Below, piece after piece: positions 52,817 to 61,955 of a stretch of 64,000 nucleotides of DNA (position 1 is its first letter; the number at the start of each line of letters is the position of its first letter). Source of the stretch: Streptomyces sp. WAC 01529. GTDB taxonomy: Bacteria > Actinomycetota > Actinomycetes > Streptomycetales > Streptomycetaceae. The stretch is taken from contig NZ_CP029617.1 in the NCBI RefSeq assembly GCF_003945545.1, positions 5,193,001-5,257,000 on the forward strand, read 5' to 3'. The notes under the pieces were generated by a model. The model made no database searches, was not told the origin of the DNA, and was given only the letters and a program-made list of their open reading frames with translations. The position numbers were made by a program, and so were the translations under genes.

Positions 52817-55800
52817 GCAACGTCGGTCAGCCGGAGCGCAAGACTCAAGACCGTGTCATCAATCTGTTCCGAGACTCGCTGGGCTACGAGTACCTCGGAA
52901 ACTTGGAACACCGTGCGGCAAACTCCAACGTCGATGTGGAGCTGCTCACTCAAAATCTCCGTGCCCGGGGCTACAGCGACAACCTCATCAACAAGGCGAT
53001 CGACAAGCTGAAGAGTGACGCCTCGCTCGGTGGCGGCCGCGATCTGTACGAGGCGAACCGGGACGTCTACGGCCTGCTCCGGTACGGGGTGAAGGTCAAG
53101 CGCGGCGTCGGCGAGCAGACAGAGACGGTGTGGCTCATCGACTGGAAGAACCCTGGGGTCAATCACTTCGCCCTGGCGGAGGAAGTGACGGTGCTGGGGC
53201 AGCACTCCAAGCGCCCTGACATCGTGCTGTACGTCAACGGCATCGCCCTCGGGACGATTGAGCTCAAGCGTTCGAAGGTCGCCGTCTCTGAAGGTATCCG
53301 GCAGAGCATAGGGAACCAGCGTCCCGAGTTCATCCGGCCGTTCTTCACGACGGTGCAGCTCGTCATGGCCGGCAACGACGTGGAGGGGCTGCGTTACAGC
53401 ACCATTGATACGCCGGAGAAGTACTGGCTCGGCTGGCGTGAGCCTTCCGATATCGCCGATTCCCTCGATCGGTCCTTGACACAGCTCTGCTCCAAGGGGC
53501 GCCTGCTTGAGCTGGTTCACGACTTCATGGTTTTTGATGCGGGGCAGAAGAAGACATGTCGGCACAACCAGTACTTCGGCGTCAAGGCTGCTCAGGAACG
53601 GATTGCCAAGCGCGAGGGCGGCATCATCTGGCATACCCAGGGCTCCGGCAAGTCGTTGACGATGGTGTGGCTGGCTAAGTGGATCCGCGAGAATCAGCCA
53701 GACGCCCGCGTTCTTCTCATCACTGACCGGACCGAACTGGATGAGCAGATTCAGAAGGTCTTCCAGGGAGTCAACGAGGTCATCTACCGAACCAAGAGCG
53801 GCGCTGACCTCGTCGCCACGTTGAATGCGAGCGATGAGTGGCTGGTCTGCTCGCTGGTTCACAAGTTCCGTGGCTCGGAGGATGGTGCCGCCCGTGATGA
53901 AGCTGAGAGTGAGTTCATTCGTGAGCTCACCGCGACCGTCCCCAAGGACTTCCAGGCCAAAGGCAATCTCTTTGTCTTCGTGGACGAAGCCCACCGTACG
54001 CAGTCGGGCAAGATGCACGACGCCATGAAGGCGCTCATGCCGGGGGCCATGTTCATCGGCTTCACCGGCACGCCTCTTCTCAAAGAGGACAAGGACACCA
54101 CTGTCCAACGGTTCGGCACCTTCATTCATACCTATAAGTTCAACGAGGGAGTTGCCGACGGCGTCGTGCTCGACCTGCGGTATGAGGCGCGCAACATTGA
54201 CCAGGACTTGACCTCGCCGGCGAAGGTCGACCAGTGGTTTGAAGCCAAGACCCGTGGCATGACTGACCTCTCCCGTGCTGAGCTCAAGAAGCGCTGGGGC
54301 ACCGTGCAGAGAGTCGCTAGCTCGGAGCCGCGGGCTCGGCAGATAGTCAACGACGTCCTGTTCGACATGGAGACCAAGCCGCGGCTGATGGATGGTCGAG
54401 GCAATGCGATGCTCGTCAGCCAGAGCATCTACCAGGCGTGTAAGTTCTACGAGCTGTTCATTCAGGCCGGGTTCAAGGGTAAGTGCGCCATCATCACGTC
54501 GTACGCACCGCAGGCGAGTGATATCGCTAAGGAAGACTCAGGCCACGGTGCGACCGAGCGACTGCGTCAGTACGAGATCTACCGGCAGATGCTCGCAGAT
54601 CACTTCAACGAGCCTGCGGATCAGGCGATGAGCAAGGTCGAGCAGTTCGAAAGGGACGTCAAGGAGCGGTTCGTCAGTGACGCAGCCCAGATGCGGCTGC
54701 TCATCGTTGTCGACAAGCTCTTGACTGGCTTCGACGCTCCGAGTGCGACGTACCTCTATATCGACAAGAAGATGCAGGATCACGGTCTGTTTCAGGCGAT
54801 CTGCCGGGTCAACCGCCTCGATGGTGAGGACAAGGACTACGGCTACATCGTCGACTACCGCGACCTGTTCAACTCCCTTGAGTCCGCGATTACGGACTAC
54901 ACCGTCGGCGCTCTCGAAGGCTACGAGTCGAAGGACATCGAAGGGCTGCTGTCAGATCGGATCGACAAGGCACGCGACGACCTCGATGAGGCTCTGGAGA
55001 AGGTTCGGGCGCTCTGCGAGCCGGTCGAACCACCAAAGAACACCCTCCAGTACCAGCAATACTTCTGTGCCCGGGAGCAGGGCAACGCCGAGCAGCTCAA
55101 GGCCAACGAACCCAAGCGGGTTGAGCTTTACAAGTCCGTGGCGGCCGTCACTCGCGCGTACGGCAACCTCGCCAACGAAATGTACGCCGCTGGGTACAGC
55201 GACGCCGAAGCCGCAGCGATCAAGGAAGAGATCGCCCACTACGCCAACGTGCGTGAAGAGGTGAAGCTCGGCGCCGGTGAGAATGTTGACTTCAAGCAGT
55301 ACGAGGCCGGCATGCGGCACTTGTTGGACACCTACATCAATGCCAGCCCTTCGGAGGTGGTCTCTGACTTCCAGGAAGCCGGGCTGGTTAAGTTGATCGT
55401 CGAGATGGGAGCTGGTGCGCTCGACAAGCTTCCTGCGGGTATCAAGAAGGACCCGGAAGCGGTGGCAGAAACGATCACCAACAATATGCGCGCTGTGATC
55501 ATCGACGAGCGCCCGATGAACCCCAAATACTACGACAAGATGTCAGAGCTGCTCGACGCCATACTGGAGGAACGGCGGCAGAGAGCCCTGGACTACAAGG
55601 AGTATCTCGCGAAGCTCCTGGAGCATGCGTCCAAACTTGGCAAGGGCGAGTCAGACACCCAGTACCCGGATTGGGCTGACAGTGGTGGTCGCCGGGCTCT
55701 GATTGATTTCTTCGGTCCGTCACCTGAGCTGGCCGTGCTTGTGGACACCACTATCCTCCATACCAAGCCCGACTCGTGGGTGGGAAACGTGATGAAGGAA

Positions 55801-55899
55801 AAGAAGGTCAGACGCGCGCTCGCTCAGGCGCTGACCGCCGACTTCGACCGGCTTGATGAGCTACTGGAATTGCTGAAGGCGCGTCATGAGTACCGGTAG
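52813..55899 (+). CDS. hsdR: Type I restriction endonuclease subunit HsdR
   Basis: 1028 residues, normal length. The N-terminal PD-(D/E)xK nuclease has D136 (RPDIVLY) and GTIELKR with E150 and K152. The translocase has Walker A TQGSGKS (275-281), DEAH at 391-394 followed by RTQSG, and the later helicase motifs GFTGTPLL and ATYLYIDKKMQDHGLFQAICRVNR. All catalytic residues are intact. With HsdM and HsdS it would cut unmodified foreign DNA at a distance from the target. It overlaps the metalloprotease gene by 14 bp. Confidence 0.95.
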   Translation: MSNVGQPERKTQDRVINLFRDSLGYEYLGNLEHRAANSNVDVELLTQNLRARGYSDNLINKAIDKLKSDASLGGGRDLYEANRDVYGLLRYGVKVKRGVGEQTETVWLIDWKNPGVNHFALAEEVTVLGQHSKRPDIVLYVNGIALGTIELKRSKVAVSEGIRQSIGNQRPEFIRPFFTTVQLVMAGNDVEGLRYSTIDTPEKYWLGWREPSDIADSLDRSLTQLCSKGRLLELVHDFMVFDAGQKKTCRHNQYFGVKAAQERIAKREGGIIWHTQGSGKSLTMVWLAKWIRENQPDARVLLITDRTELDEQIQKVFQGVNEVIYRTKSGADLVATLNASDEWLVCSLVHKFRGSEDGAARDEAESEFIRELTATVPKDFQAKGNLFVFVDEAHRTQSGKMHDAMKALMPGAMFIGFTGTPLLKEDKDTTVQRFGTFIHTYKFNEGVADGVVLDLRYEARNIDQDLTSPAKVDQWFEAKTRGMTDLSRAELKKRWGTVQRVASSEPRARQIVNDVLFDMETKPRLMDGRGNAMLVSQSIYQACKFYELFIQAGFKGKCAIITSYAPQASDIAKEDSGHGATERLRQYEIYRQMLADHFNEPADQAMSKVEQFERDVKERFVSDAAQMRLLIVVDKLLTGFDAPSATYLYIDKKMQDHGLFQAICRVNRLDGEDKDYGYIVDYRDLFNSLESAITDYTVGALEGYESKDIEGLLSDRIDKARDDLDEALEKVRALCEPVEPPKNTLQYQQYFCAREQGNAEQLKANEPKRVELYKSVAAVTRAYGNLANEMYAAGYSDAEAAAIKEEIAHYANVREEVKLGAGENVDFKQYEAGMRHLLDTYINASPSEVVSDFQEAGLVKLIVEMGAGALDKLPAGIKKDPEAVAETITNNMRAVIIDERPMNPKYYDKMSELLDAILEERRQRALDYKEYLAKLLEHASKLGKGESDTQYPDWADSGGRRALIDFFGPSPELAVLVDTTILHTKPDSWVGNVMKEKKVRRALAQALTADFDRLDELLELLKARHEYR

Positions 55900-56608
55900 T
55901 GCCTCTCTCACCGTCCGTGGCATCGATATTGAAATCATCTACAAGAACATCAAGAACCTGCACATCGGTGTCTATCCACCACTGGGGCGCGTCCGTGTAG
56001 CAGCGCCGCACCAGCTCGACGATGAGCAGGTGCGACTCGCTGTAATCCAACGCCTGTCGTGGATCAAGGAGCAACGAGAGCAGTTTAAATCTGCCGACCG
56101 GCAGTCCACGCGGGAGATGGTCACAGGCGAGTCCCACTATGTGTGGGGCGTTCGTCGCAGGATGAAGGTGGTGGAGCGTCCCGGGCGGGCTCACTTTGAA
56201 TTGGACGGTGAACGGCTGCTGCTGTACGTCCCGGTCGGCACAACAGCTGAACGGCGGCGGGACTTGCTGGACCGCTGGTATCGGGAGCAGCTTCGAAATG
56301 TGCTCCCGGGTTTGATTGCCAAGTGGGAAGCCCTCCTCGAGGTTTCGGTGCCGCGATGGAACCTCAAGCGGATGAAGACCAAGTGGGGTTCGTGTAATCG
56401 TGAGACCGGGCGCATCTGGTTCAACGTCGAGCTTGCGAAGAAACCTCCAGGCTGCCTCGAGTACATCGTCGTCCACGAGATGACGCACTATCTGGAGCGC
56501 AACCACGATGAGCGCTTCACTAAGCTCATGGAGAGGTTCATGCCGAATTGGCGGAAACTTCGTGACCAGCTAAATGACGCCCCACTTGCAGAGGAAGAGT
56601 GGGCCTGA
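55886..56608 (+). CDS. YgjP/M48-like zinc metalloprotease (DUF45)
   Basis: 240 residues. The zinc motif is VVHEMTHYLERNHDERF with His197, Glu198 and His201 and a third ligand in NHDERF (His207). MKTKWGSCNRETGRIWFNVEL (163-183) is the other YgjP/DUF45 hallmark. It has no signal peptide, so it is cytosolic. It begins inside hsdR, 14 bp before its stop, so it is translated with the restriction operon. DUF45 proteases often accompany type I restriction loci, where they may act on the restriction complex or on an invader protein; the substrate is unknown. Confidence 0.88.
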   Translation: MSTGSASLTVRGIDIEIIYKNIKNLHIGVYPPLGRVRVAAPHQLDDEQVRLAVIQRLSWIKEQREQFKSADRQSTREMVTGESHYVWGVRRRMKVVERPGRAHFELDGERLLLYVPVGTTAERRRDLLDRWYREQLRNVLPGLIAKWEALLEVSVPRWNLKRMKTKWGSCNRETGRIWFNVELAKKPPGCLEYIVVHEMTHYLERNHDERFTKLMERFMPNWRKLRDQLNDAPLAEEEWA

Positions 56609-56720
56609 GGGGGCGGTAGCAGGAGCCCTTTGTGGGACGTATCCGCGCAAACCGGGTTACTGCGTGGCCGGCGCGTGAGCTGCCAGACGGGCGCACGGCC
56701 TTGAGCCGAACTCGTCGTGA

Positions 56721-56747
56721 TCGCTCTGTCAGAGCGAGGCGATAGGG
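56721..56747 (+). promoter_or_regulatory. Promoter with palindromic operator for the ATPase-HNH pair
   Basis: TCGCTCTG-T-CAGAGCGA (56721-56737) is a perfect 8+1+8 palindrome. TAGGGT (56742-56747) just after it could be the -10 element, about 59 bp before the ATPase start. It lies in a 197-bp gap after the metalloprotease gene, the only place where the island's defence genes are not coupled. No regulator gene is present on the island, so a host repressor or autoregulation is implied. Confidence 0.5.
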
Positions 56748-56805
56748 TCCAAACTCAGTTCGACCGTAGTGCGGGTGTCCGCCGCAGAACCGGAGGCTCG
56801 ACCCG

Positions 56806-58332
56806 GTGAAGTTCATTGTCCTGCCCCAAGACACGCCTGTGCGCTCAGGCCCCGAGGCCGTGGTCCTAGTAGCCGACGACTGGGATGACTTCGGCTTCCG
56901 CACCGGCTACATGCTTTGGTACCGAGACTCACAGACGCAGACGAACCTGGGTTTTGTCAAGATCGCCGTCGCTGGGCAGGAAGACGGGCCCAGCCCCATC
57001 CGTCCCGGGGTCTACGATGGCTCGCCACCAGGTGAACTCTTCTCTCTCGGGCAGAGTGATCGCTACTACGACAACATCAAGAAGCTTGGACACGACAGGC
57101 GCGAAGAAATTCTTCGCGGGCTCTCTGACGTGGCCTACAACCCCGAACTTCTTGACAGCGCGATGCAGTACTCAGTGACACGGTCATCACTGCTGCGGGC
57201 GATCCAGGAACAAACGGTCAGGGCCCAGTTCAACCGGATCGCACGTGGCGGAGTCCGGCTGACCGAGTACCGGTTCCGCTACGTCGCACCGGGAAAAAGG
57301 GCTGAGAGTACTCTCGACTTCGAGGTCGATCCTGACTCTACGCCGTCCAGCAATATTCACGTCCTCATCGGTCGCAACGGAGTTGGCAAGACGACCTTAC
57401 TGCGGAATCTTGCCGCTGCAGTTGTCTGGCCCGAGAGGCACATGGAATTCGGCAGCGTGGATATGCTCCCGACGTCCGCTTCTGTATCCGGCGAGCGGTT
57501 CGTGAACGTTGTTTCGGTCACCTTCAGTGCCTTCGACCCCTTCGTCGAAGTGGTAGAGGAGAGCGATGCTCAAGCGGTGAAATACACCTACGTTGGCCTA
57601 CAAGGCACCGCTCTCGATGATCTACCCGCAGGCCCCCACCAGCAACGCCTGCAAGCAGCCTTCAATGCTGGAATCCATGACGTCATCAACTCGCGCGACC
57701 TCATGCGCTGGCGTGAGGCGATAATGCTCTTGAGTCGTGACCCGCAGTTTGCCAACTCCGCTATCGCGGCCTATGCCCGCGACGTACGAGACGGCATGGA
57801 AGTTACGGAATCCCACGTACAGGAGCTGGCCTCTGCCTTCGGGCGGATGAGCTCAGGTCACGCCATCGTGACGCTGACCATGACACAACTCGTGCATCTC
57901 GTGGCTGAGCAGTCCCTGATCCTACTCGACGAACCTGAAGCGCACTTGCATCCGCCGCTGCTGGCTTCCTTCATGCAGGCACTATCTAACCTTTTGTCCG
58001 CGCGCAACGGCGTCGCAGTAGTTGCTACGCACTCGCCAGTCGTACTCCAGGCGGTGCCGCAGTCCTGCGTCTACAAGCTCATACGCCAAGGCGAGAGTAG
58101 TCGCTCCGAGCGTCCGCTGATTGAGACCTACGGCGAGAACGTGGGCGTGCTCACCCATGAGGTGTTCGGGCTTGAGGTGATGGAGTCCGGTTTCTACGCG
58201 GAGATCGGCAGAGCGGTGGCCGCGTTGGACACATACGAAGAGGTTCTTGCTCACTTCGATGGCAAGCTCGGCGGGGAAGCAAAGGGGTTGGTCCGGATCC
58301 TTCTCGCAGAGAAGTCGGATGGACTCCTTTGA
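56806..58332 (+). CDS. AAA/ABC-type ATPase, Septu PtuA-like
   Basis: 508 residues from GTG 56806, with GGAGG at 56792-56796. Residues 1-150 form an uncharacterised N-terminal domain. The ABC/SMC-like ATPase has Walker A GRNGVGKT (189-196), a compact signature MSSGH (348-352), Walker B LILLDEPEAHLHP (371-383) and the H-loop ATHSP (408-412), i.e. the overcoming-lysogenisation-defect (OLD)/PtuA type core without a Toprim nuclease. The gene's TGA overlaps the ATG of the HNH gene by one base. ATPase plus HNH in this order is the Septu layout. PtuA homology is judged by architecture and context, not by alignment. Confidence 0.82.
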   Translation: MKFIVLPQDTPVRSGPEAVVLVADDWDDFGFRTGYMLWYRDSQTQTNLGFVKIAVAGQEDGPSPIRPGVYDGSPPGELFSLGQSDRYYDNIKKLGHDRREEILRGLSDVAYNPELLDSAMQYSVTRSSLLRAIQEQTVRAQFNRIARGGVRLTEYRFRYVAPGKRAESTLDFEVDPDSTPSSNIHVLIGRNGVGKTTLLRNLAAAVVWPERHMEFGSVDMLPTSASVSGERFVNVVSVTFSAFDPFVEVVEESDAQAVKYTYVGLQGTALDDLPAGPHQQRLQAAFNAGIHDVINSRDLMRWREAIMLLSRDPQFANSAIAAYARDVRDGMEVTESHVQELASAFGRMSSGHAIVTLTMTQLVHLVAEQSLILLDEPEAHLHPPLLASFMQALSNLLSARNGVAVVATHSPVVLQAVPQSCVYKLIRQGESSRSERPLIETYGENVGVLTHEVFGLEVMESGFYAEIGRAVAALDTYEEVLAHFDGKLGGEAKGLVRILLAEKSDGLL

Positions 58333-59201
58333 TGTGGCCCCTAAAGGTTCCCATGCGGAAGGCGAGTGACAGCTATCAGGCGTGTGTCGCTCGCACCAAG
58401 GCGGAGGAGCGGCGCGAGCGGCTGCTCAACGCTGCCAACGCTGTGCAGAAGGCTGGCCAGGCGCTTCGTGAGGCCGCGGCTGCCAGGAATCTACATGACC
58501 TTGACCCGAAAGGCTTTAAGGTTCCCGAGATCGCCGATGATGCCTTCGTGGATTGGGCCTACGAGAACGGCATGCAGACCGTCGGGGGGCGGGTGATACG
58601 TGACGAGCTGATGGCCGCCCCGGTTAACGAACGATGCCCGCTGTGTAGGCAAGGTACCGTTCGCCAACTTGACCACTTCATGCCGAAGAGCCATTTCCCC
58701 GCGTTGTGTGTCGATCCGCTCAACCTTGTCCCCGTCTGCGAACAGTGCAATTTAATCAAGGGGAACAAGCGGCCGGACAGTGCAGAGAGCACACTCCTGC
58801 ATCCATATCTCGACCGGGTATCCCATGAGGGATGGTTAGATGCGCGATCGATCCATGATTCGGGTACGGTGCGGCTGCAGTTCTTTGTCAGCCCGCCGGC
58901 ATCCTGGGATGCGACGCTCATCGCGCGGGTCAAGAACCACTTCAGGCTCTTCGAGCTGGGGAAGCGCTACGCCATCGAAACGAATCGCGCAATCTCCGAT
59001 GTGACGTATAGCGTCGAGAGACAGCGAAAACGCGGTGGTGCACGCATGGTGCGTGTCTATCTGGAGGATGAAGCGGAGAGCCGGTTCGCTGTAGATCTCA
59101 ACAGCTGCGAAGGCATCACATACCGGACACTTGCGGCCGACCATCTCTTTTGCGAAGGCCCCACAGGGCAAGACAGTTCCAGCTCGGTGGACTCGCTGTA
59201 A
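58332..59201 (+). CDS. HNH endonuclease, Septu PtuB-like
   Basis: 289 residues from ATG 58332, overlapping the ATPase stop (TGATG). The N-terminus is a helical, coiled-coil-like segment (20-55). The HNH core has zinc cysteines 102/105 (CPLC) and 136/139 (CEQC), the catalytic His in RQLDHFMPKS (His115), Asn131 in PLNLVPV and CNLIKGNKRP (Asn140, Lys143), then LLHPYLD. The HFxPKS...N...CNxxKGxxRP...HPY pattern is that of PtuB nucleases. A C-terminal ~120-residue extension is unassigned. It would cleave nucleic acid, probably under ATPase control. No signal peptide. Confidence 0.85.
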   Translation: MWPLKVPMRKASDSYQACVARTKAEERRERLLNAANAVQKAGQALREAAAARNLHDLDPKGFKVPEIADDAFVDWAYENGMQTVGGRVIRDELMAAPVNERCPLCRQGTVRQLDHFMPKSHFPALCVDPLNLVPVCEQCNLIKGNKRPDSAESTLLHPYLDRVSHEGWLDARSIHDSGTVRLQFFVSPPASWDATLIARVKNHFRLFELGKRYAIETNRAISDVTYSVERQRKRGGARMVRVYLEDEAESRFAVDLNSCEGITYRTLAADHLFCEGPTGQDSSSSVDSL

Positions 59202-59474
59202 CGAACCAGATCGAGTATGGCGACGCAGACCTTCGTCGATCCGGTTGCTGTCTGGCGGCTGGAGTCTTCTGACCTGCGTATCCTTGCGCTCCACAGGCCG
59301 TGGTGCCCTTGACGTCGAGGAGAACGGCCAGACCGGCAACGCCGTTCATTCGGCCTGGGGGCGAGGGGTGGCACGATCGCTGAAACGAGTGGATTTGTGA
59401 CGAACGGCTTGTCCCGTTGTGAGGCGCTGGCGACGATCTCAGGTGCTGGGTCCAGCTGAAGATCGGGTACTTGG
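59202..59474 (+). other. Gap between HNH gene and integrase
   Basis: 273 bp with no convincing gene; antisense frames here lack coding bias. It probably contains the integrase promoter. I see no att-like copy of the ychF end or of TTCCGGTTCAA in it. Confidence 0.35.
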
Positions 59475-61013
59475 GTGGCGAGCGTCTTTCAGCGGTGCAA
59501 GCGTGATGTCCGCGATCGGAACTATCCCTGCACGCGCCCAAGATGCGGTCACGCGTGGACCGTGCGGTATCGGGAGCCAGGCGGCAGGCGAGGGCGGCAG
59601 CGAGAGAAGTCGTTTCCACGAAGGATCGGCTTGGACGGTGCAGACGCTTTCGCTGCCGTCGTGGAGAAGGATAAGAAGGCCCGCGTCTGCATCGATCCTG
59701 CGCGCGGCGCCATGTCCTTGTCGCTGTGGGCTGAGGAGTGGTTGGAGCGACGAGCCATCGTAGAGGCGACTCGCTGCAACTACGAAGGGTTCATCCGCAA
59801 CCATCTCGTGCCGAGCCTTGGCCGTAAGCCCCTGGCTGGGCTGGCGCGCCGGGACTTTGAGAAGTTCATCAAGGACGTCTACCGAGGCGGTGCAGGGCTG
59901 GCTGCATCGACGGTGAACGACCGCATGGTGATGGTGGCCGCCATCATGGAGGCGGCTGTCGTGGACAAGCGCATCACGGAGAACCCGGCCCGGGGTATCC
60001 GGATCTCCCGCAGGGATGCAATGGCGGTGGACGAGGACGAAGTTCCGACGTCAGCCGAGGTCGATCTGATCGCTGCGCACATCGCGCCACGCTTCCGCCT
60101 CACCGTCTACCTTCAGTCCGGCACTGGCCAGCGCCCCAGCGAGGCCCTGGCCTTCTCCGCCGAGTGCAGGCGGCCTGGCCACATCAGGGTTCGATGGCAG
60201 GTCAGTGCCAAGGCGCACCGTGAGGACTGCCAGACGCCCTTCGTGCCGCTCAAGCGTCGGCTGGAGAAGGAGTGCCGAGACGTCCCAACCGCCCTGTTCG
60301 TTGAGCAGGAGATCGACGCGCACCTCCTGAAGTGGAAACCGGTGCCCGTCGTCTTCACTGGGCAGAAGGGGAAACGGATTCGGCTCGAGACCTTCTTTGC
60401 TCCACGTCAGCCTGGCGCCGGCGTGATGCCGTCCATCGCGTCCTACGGCTACCAGTTCAAGAAGGCATGCCTCTCGGCCGGCCTGGTCGATCTGGGCGGC
60501 AATGCCAAGTACACGCCCCGCAGCTTGCGGCACTTCTTCGCCTCCACGGCCCTGGCCAACGGTGTGCCGATCCACGAGGTCTCGCGCTGGCTGGGTCACC
60601 GCTCGGTCAAGACGACGGTGGACATCTACGGGCATCTGCTGCCGAGTGCATGGGACCGCTGCAGGCAGGTTCTGCAGCACGCCATGCGTCCCGTGCCCCT
60701 GGATGCAACTCTTCAACCATCGAACGAAACGGCCTTGCTGGAACCTCCCTGCTGTTCCGAGGGGGTTTCCCTAGTGCAGACGGCTCTCTATCGACTGACG
60801 ACATCAAGCCCGGCGATGCCGTCGACGGAGTCTCTACCTAGCGGTGGAAAGGGCGTGCCGTCGAGAGTTCATTCCGTGGCCGCATGCAAGATCGGGCACA
60901 AGATGATGCCCTTCCACGGGCTCAAAGCTGATTCACCACGGGCTGCGTCGGTTTCCAGGTGCTATGGAGCTTCCGTGGAGACCGACCGCTACGGACCCCG
61001 GGCCGTCGGGTGA
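59475..61013 (+). CDS. Tyrosine-recombinase integrase
   Basis: 512 residues from GTG 59475. An N-terminal Cys/His-rich segment (CTRPRCGHAW, 19-28) and the SAM-like core-binding domain (about 80-175) precede the catalytic domain, with Arg220 (GTGQRPSEALAF), Arg352 (LRHFFAS), His375 (WLGHRS) and the nucleophile Tyr385 (DIYGHL). The first position of the usual HxxR reads Arg349. After the catalytic end near 400 there is a ~110-residue C-terminal extension with no family match, whose last 80 bp overlap the convergent gene on the other strand. It is the likely enzyme for integration at ychF. Confidence 0.9.
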   Translation: MASVFQRCKRDVRDRNYPCTRPRCGHAWTVRYREPGGRRGRQREKSFPRRIGLDGADAFAAVVEKDKKARVCIDPARGAMSLSLWAEEWLERRAIVEATRCNYEGFIRNHLVPSLGRKPLAGLARRDFEKFIKDVYRGGAGLAASTVNDRMVMVAAIMEAAVVDKRITENPARGIRISRRDAMAVDEDEVPTSAEVDLIAAHIAPRFRLTVYLQSGTGQRPSEALAFSAECRRPGHIRVRWQVSAKAHREDCQTPFVPLKRRLEKECRDVPTALFVEQEIDAHLLKWKPVPVVFTGQKGKRIRLETFFAPRQPGAGVMPSIASYGYQFKKACLSAGLVDLGGNAKYTPRSLRHFFASTALANGVPIHEVSRWLGHRSVKTTVDIYGHLLPSAWDRCRQVLQHAMRPVPLDATLQPSNETALLEPPCCSEGVSLVQTALYRLTTSSPAMPSTESLPSGGKGVPSRVHSVAACKIGHKMMPFHGLKADSPRAASVSRCYGASVETDRYGPRAVG

Positions 61014-61955
61014 AAGAGCGCGGAGGATCAAGTCGATGACGTAGTCGCTGCTGGCACCTCGCGTACCTAGCCATCCATCCTTGAGAAGCGTGGCGAACGT
61101 GGTGTTGTTCAGATACCTGGGCACATCTCCTTCCCGAAGGCGCCTGCCCCCACGAGTGCCTCGAGCGAGCGGGCTGTCGATCAGTGCCTTGAAGTGAGGG
61201 CGGGTGAGGTACATGCCGGGGATGAGCGCAGTGGAGCTCATGACGAAGGGCACGTTCCGACACAGCTTGACCATGCTCGGAGCGGTGACGAGCCGAGGAT
61301 CCAAGCCGTCGTCGAGCTGTTCGCACTCCTTGTCCACCATCGCCATACGCTCCAGCTCGCGCTCCGCGGTCGCGTCGTACCGATATGTCCAGAGGTCGGC
61401 CTCCTTGCGCATCCGTTTGTACTGGACTGTGGTAACACCTCCCGTGAACTCGTTCACGTAGATCATGTCGACTCCGGTGACGGTCTCTACGTTGTGGCGG
61501 TTGGCGTTGTACACGAAGAGGCGATGGCCAGTCGGCCCACCGCTGCGGCGGTAGATGCGCCACCCCACCTCGATCGCGTCCAAGCCCGTCATCCCCGGAA
61601 ACCGGTGGTAGTCGTGCACGATCTGTTGGTCCTCGATCTGTCGGAGATCGGGGAGCCCCGCGAGAAAAGGAATAGAGCGGGTCTCCAGGACTTCGGACGC
61701 AACAGGAGACTGCCAGGACTCGACCACGTCACGCTCCATGCCCGCGGCCTCGAGCAGTATGCCTACGGCGTCCTTCTCCAGGTTCAGTTTCTCGCCGACG
61801 GCCCCTGTTGGTGGGTGCATTCCCAGTGACTGCTCCAGGCCGGAAAGCGTCGATTCCAGCTCGGGCCTTAGCTGACGTACACATTCGAGCAGTCGTTGGT
61901 CCGCTACTTCCGACATGCGGCCGTCGTCTTGAAGGAAACGGCGGCTTGCTCCCAT
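60933..61955 (-). CDS. Nuclease-like protein of unknown family (PD-(D/E)xK-type motif), possibly 5'-truncated
   Basis: 340 residues from ATG 61955, or 327 from MSEVADQRLL (61916). In its middle, IEVGWRIYRR - GVDMIYVNEFTGGVTTVQYKRM suggests a restriction-endonuclease-like core (Glu, Asp, then Gln-Tyr-Lys), the arrangement seen in Mrr-like nucleases. The rest is helical and unassigned. Its 3' end overlaps the integrase end tail-to-tail by 81 bp. The same frame continues upstream of the ATG with protein-like sequence (TDRDPDFDKRTVIGVGGTFPG) to an in-frame stop at 62127-62129. The gene may thus have lost its true start. Confidence 0.6.
   Translation of the reverse strand: MGASRRFLQDDGRMSEVADQRLLECVRQLRPELESTLSGLEQSLGMHPPTGAVGEKLNLEKDAVGILLEAAGMERDVVESWQSPVASEVLETRSIPFLAGLPDLRQIEDQQIVHDYHRFPGMTGLDAIEVGWRIYRRSGGPTGHRLFVYNANRHNVETVTGVDMIYVNEFTGGVTTVQYKRMRKEADLWTYRYDATAERELERMAMVDKECEQLDDGLDPRLVTAPSMVKLCRNVPFVMSSTALIPGMYLTRPHFKALIDSPLARGTRGGRRLREGDVPRYLNNTTFATLLKDGWLGTRGASSDYVIDLILRALSPDGPGSVAVGLHGSSIAPGNRRSPW

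Noticed and set aside
56806..59201. Retron, Zorya, BREX or DISARM assignment for the ATPase/HNH genes
   Set aside because: No reverse transcriptase, Mot-like proteins, PglZ/BrxC or DrmA/B proteins are present; a Septu-like pair is the best fit.
59116..59619. Minus-strand 167-codon frame across the integrase start
   Set aside because: Low-complexity translation, overlaps the integrase N-terminus, no ribosome binding site or domain.
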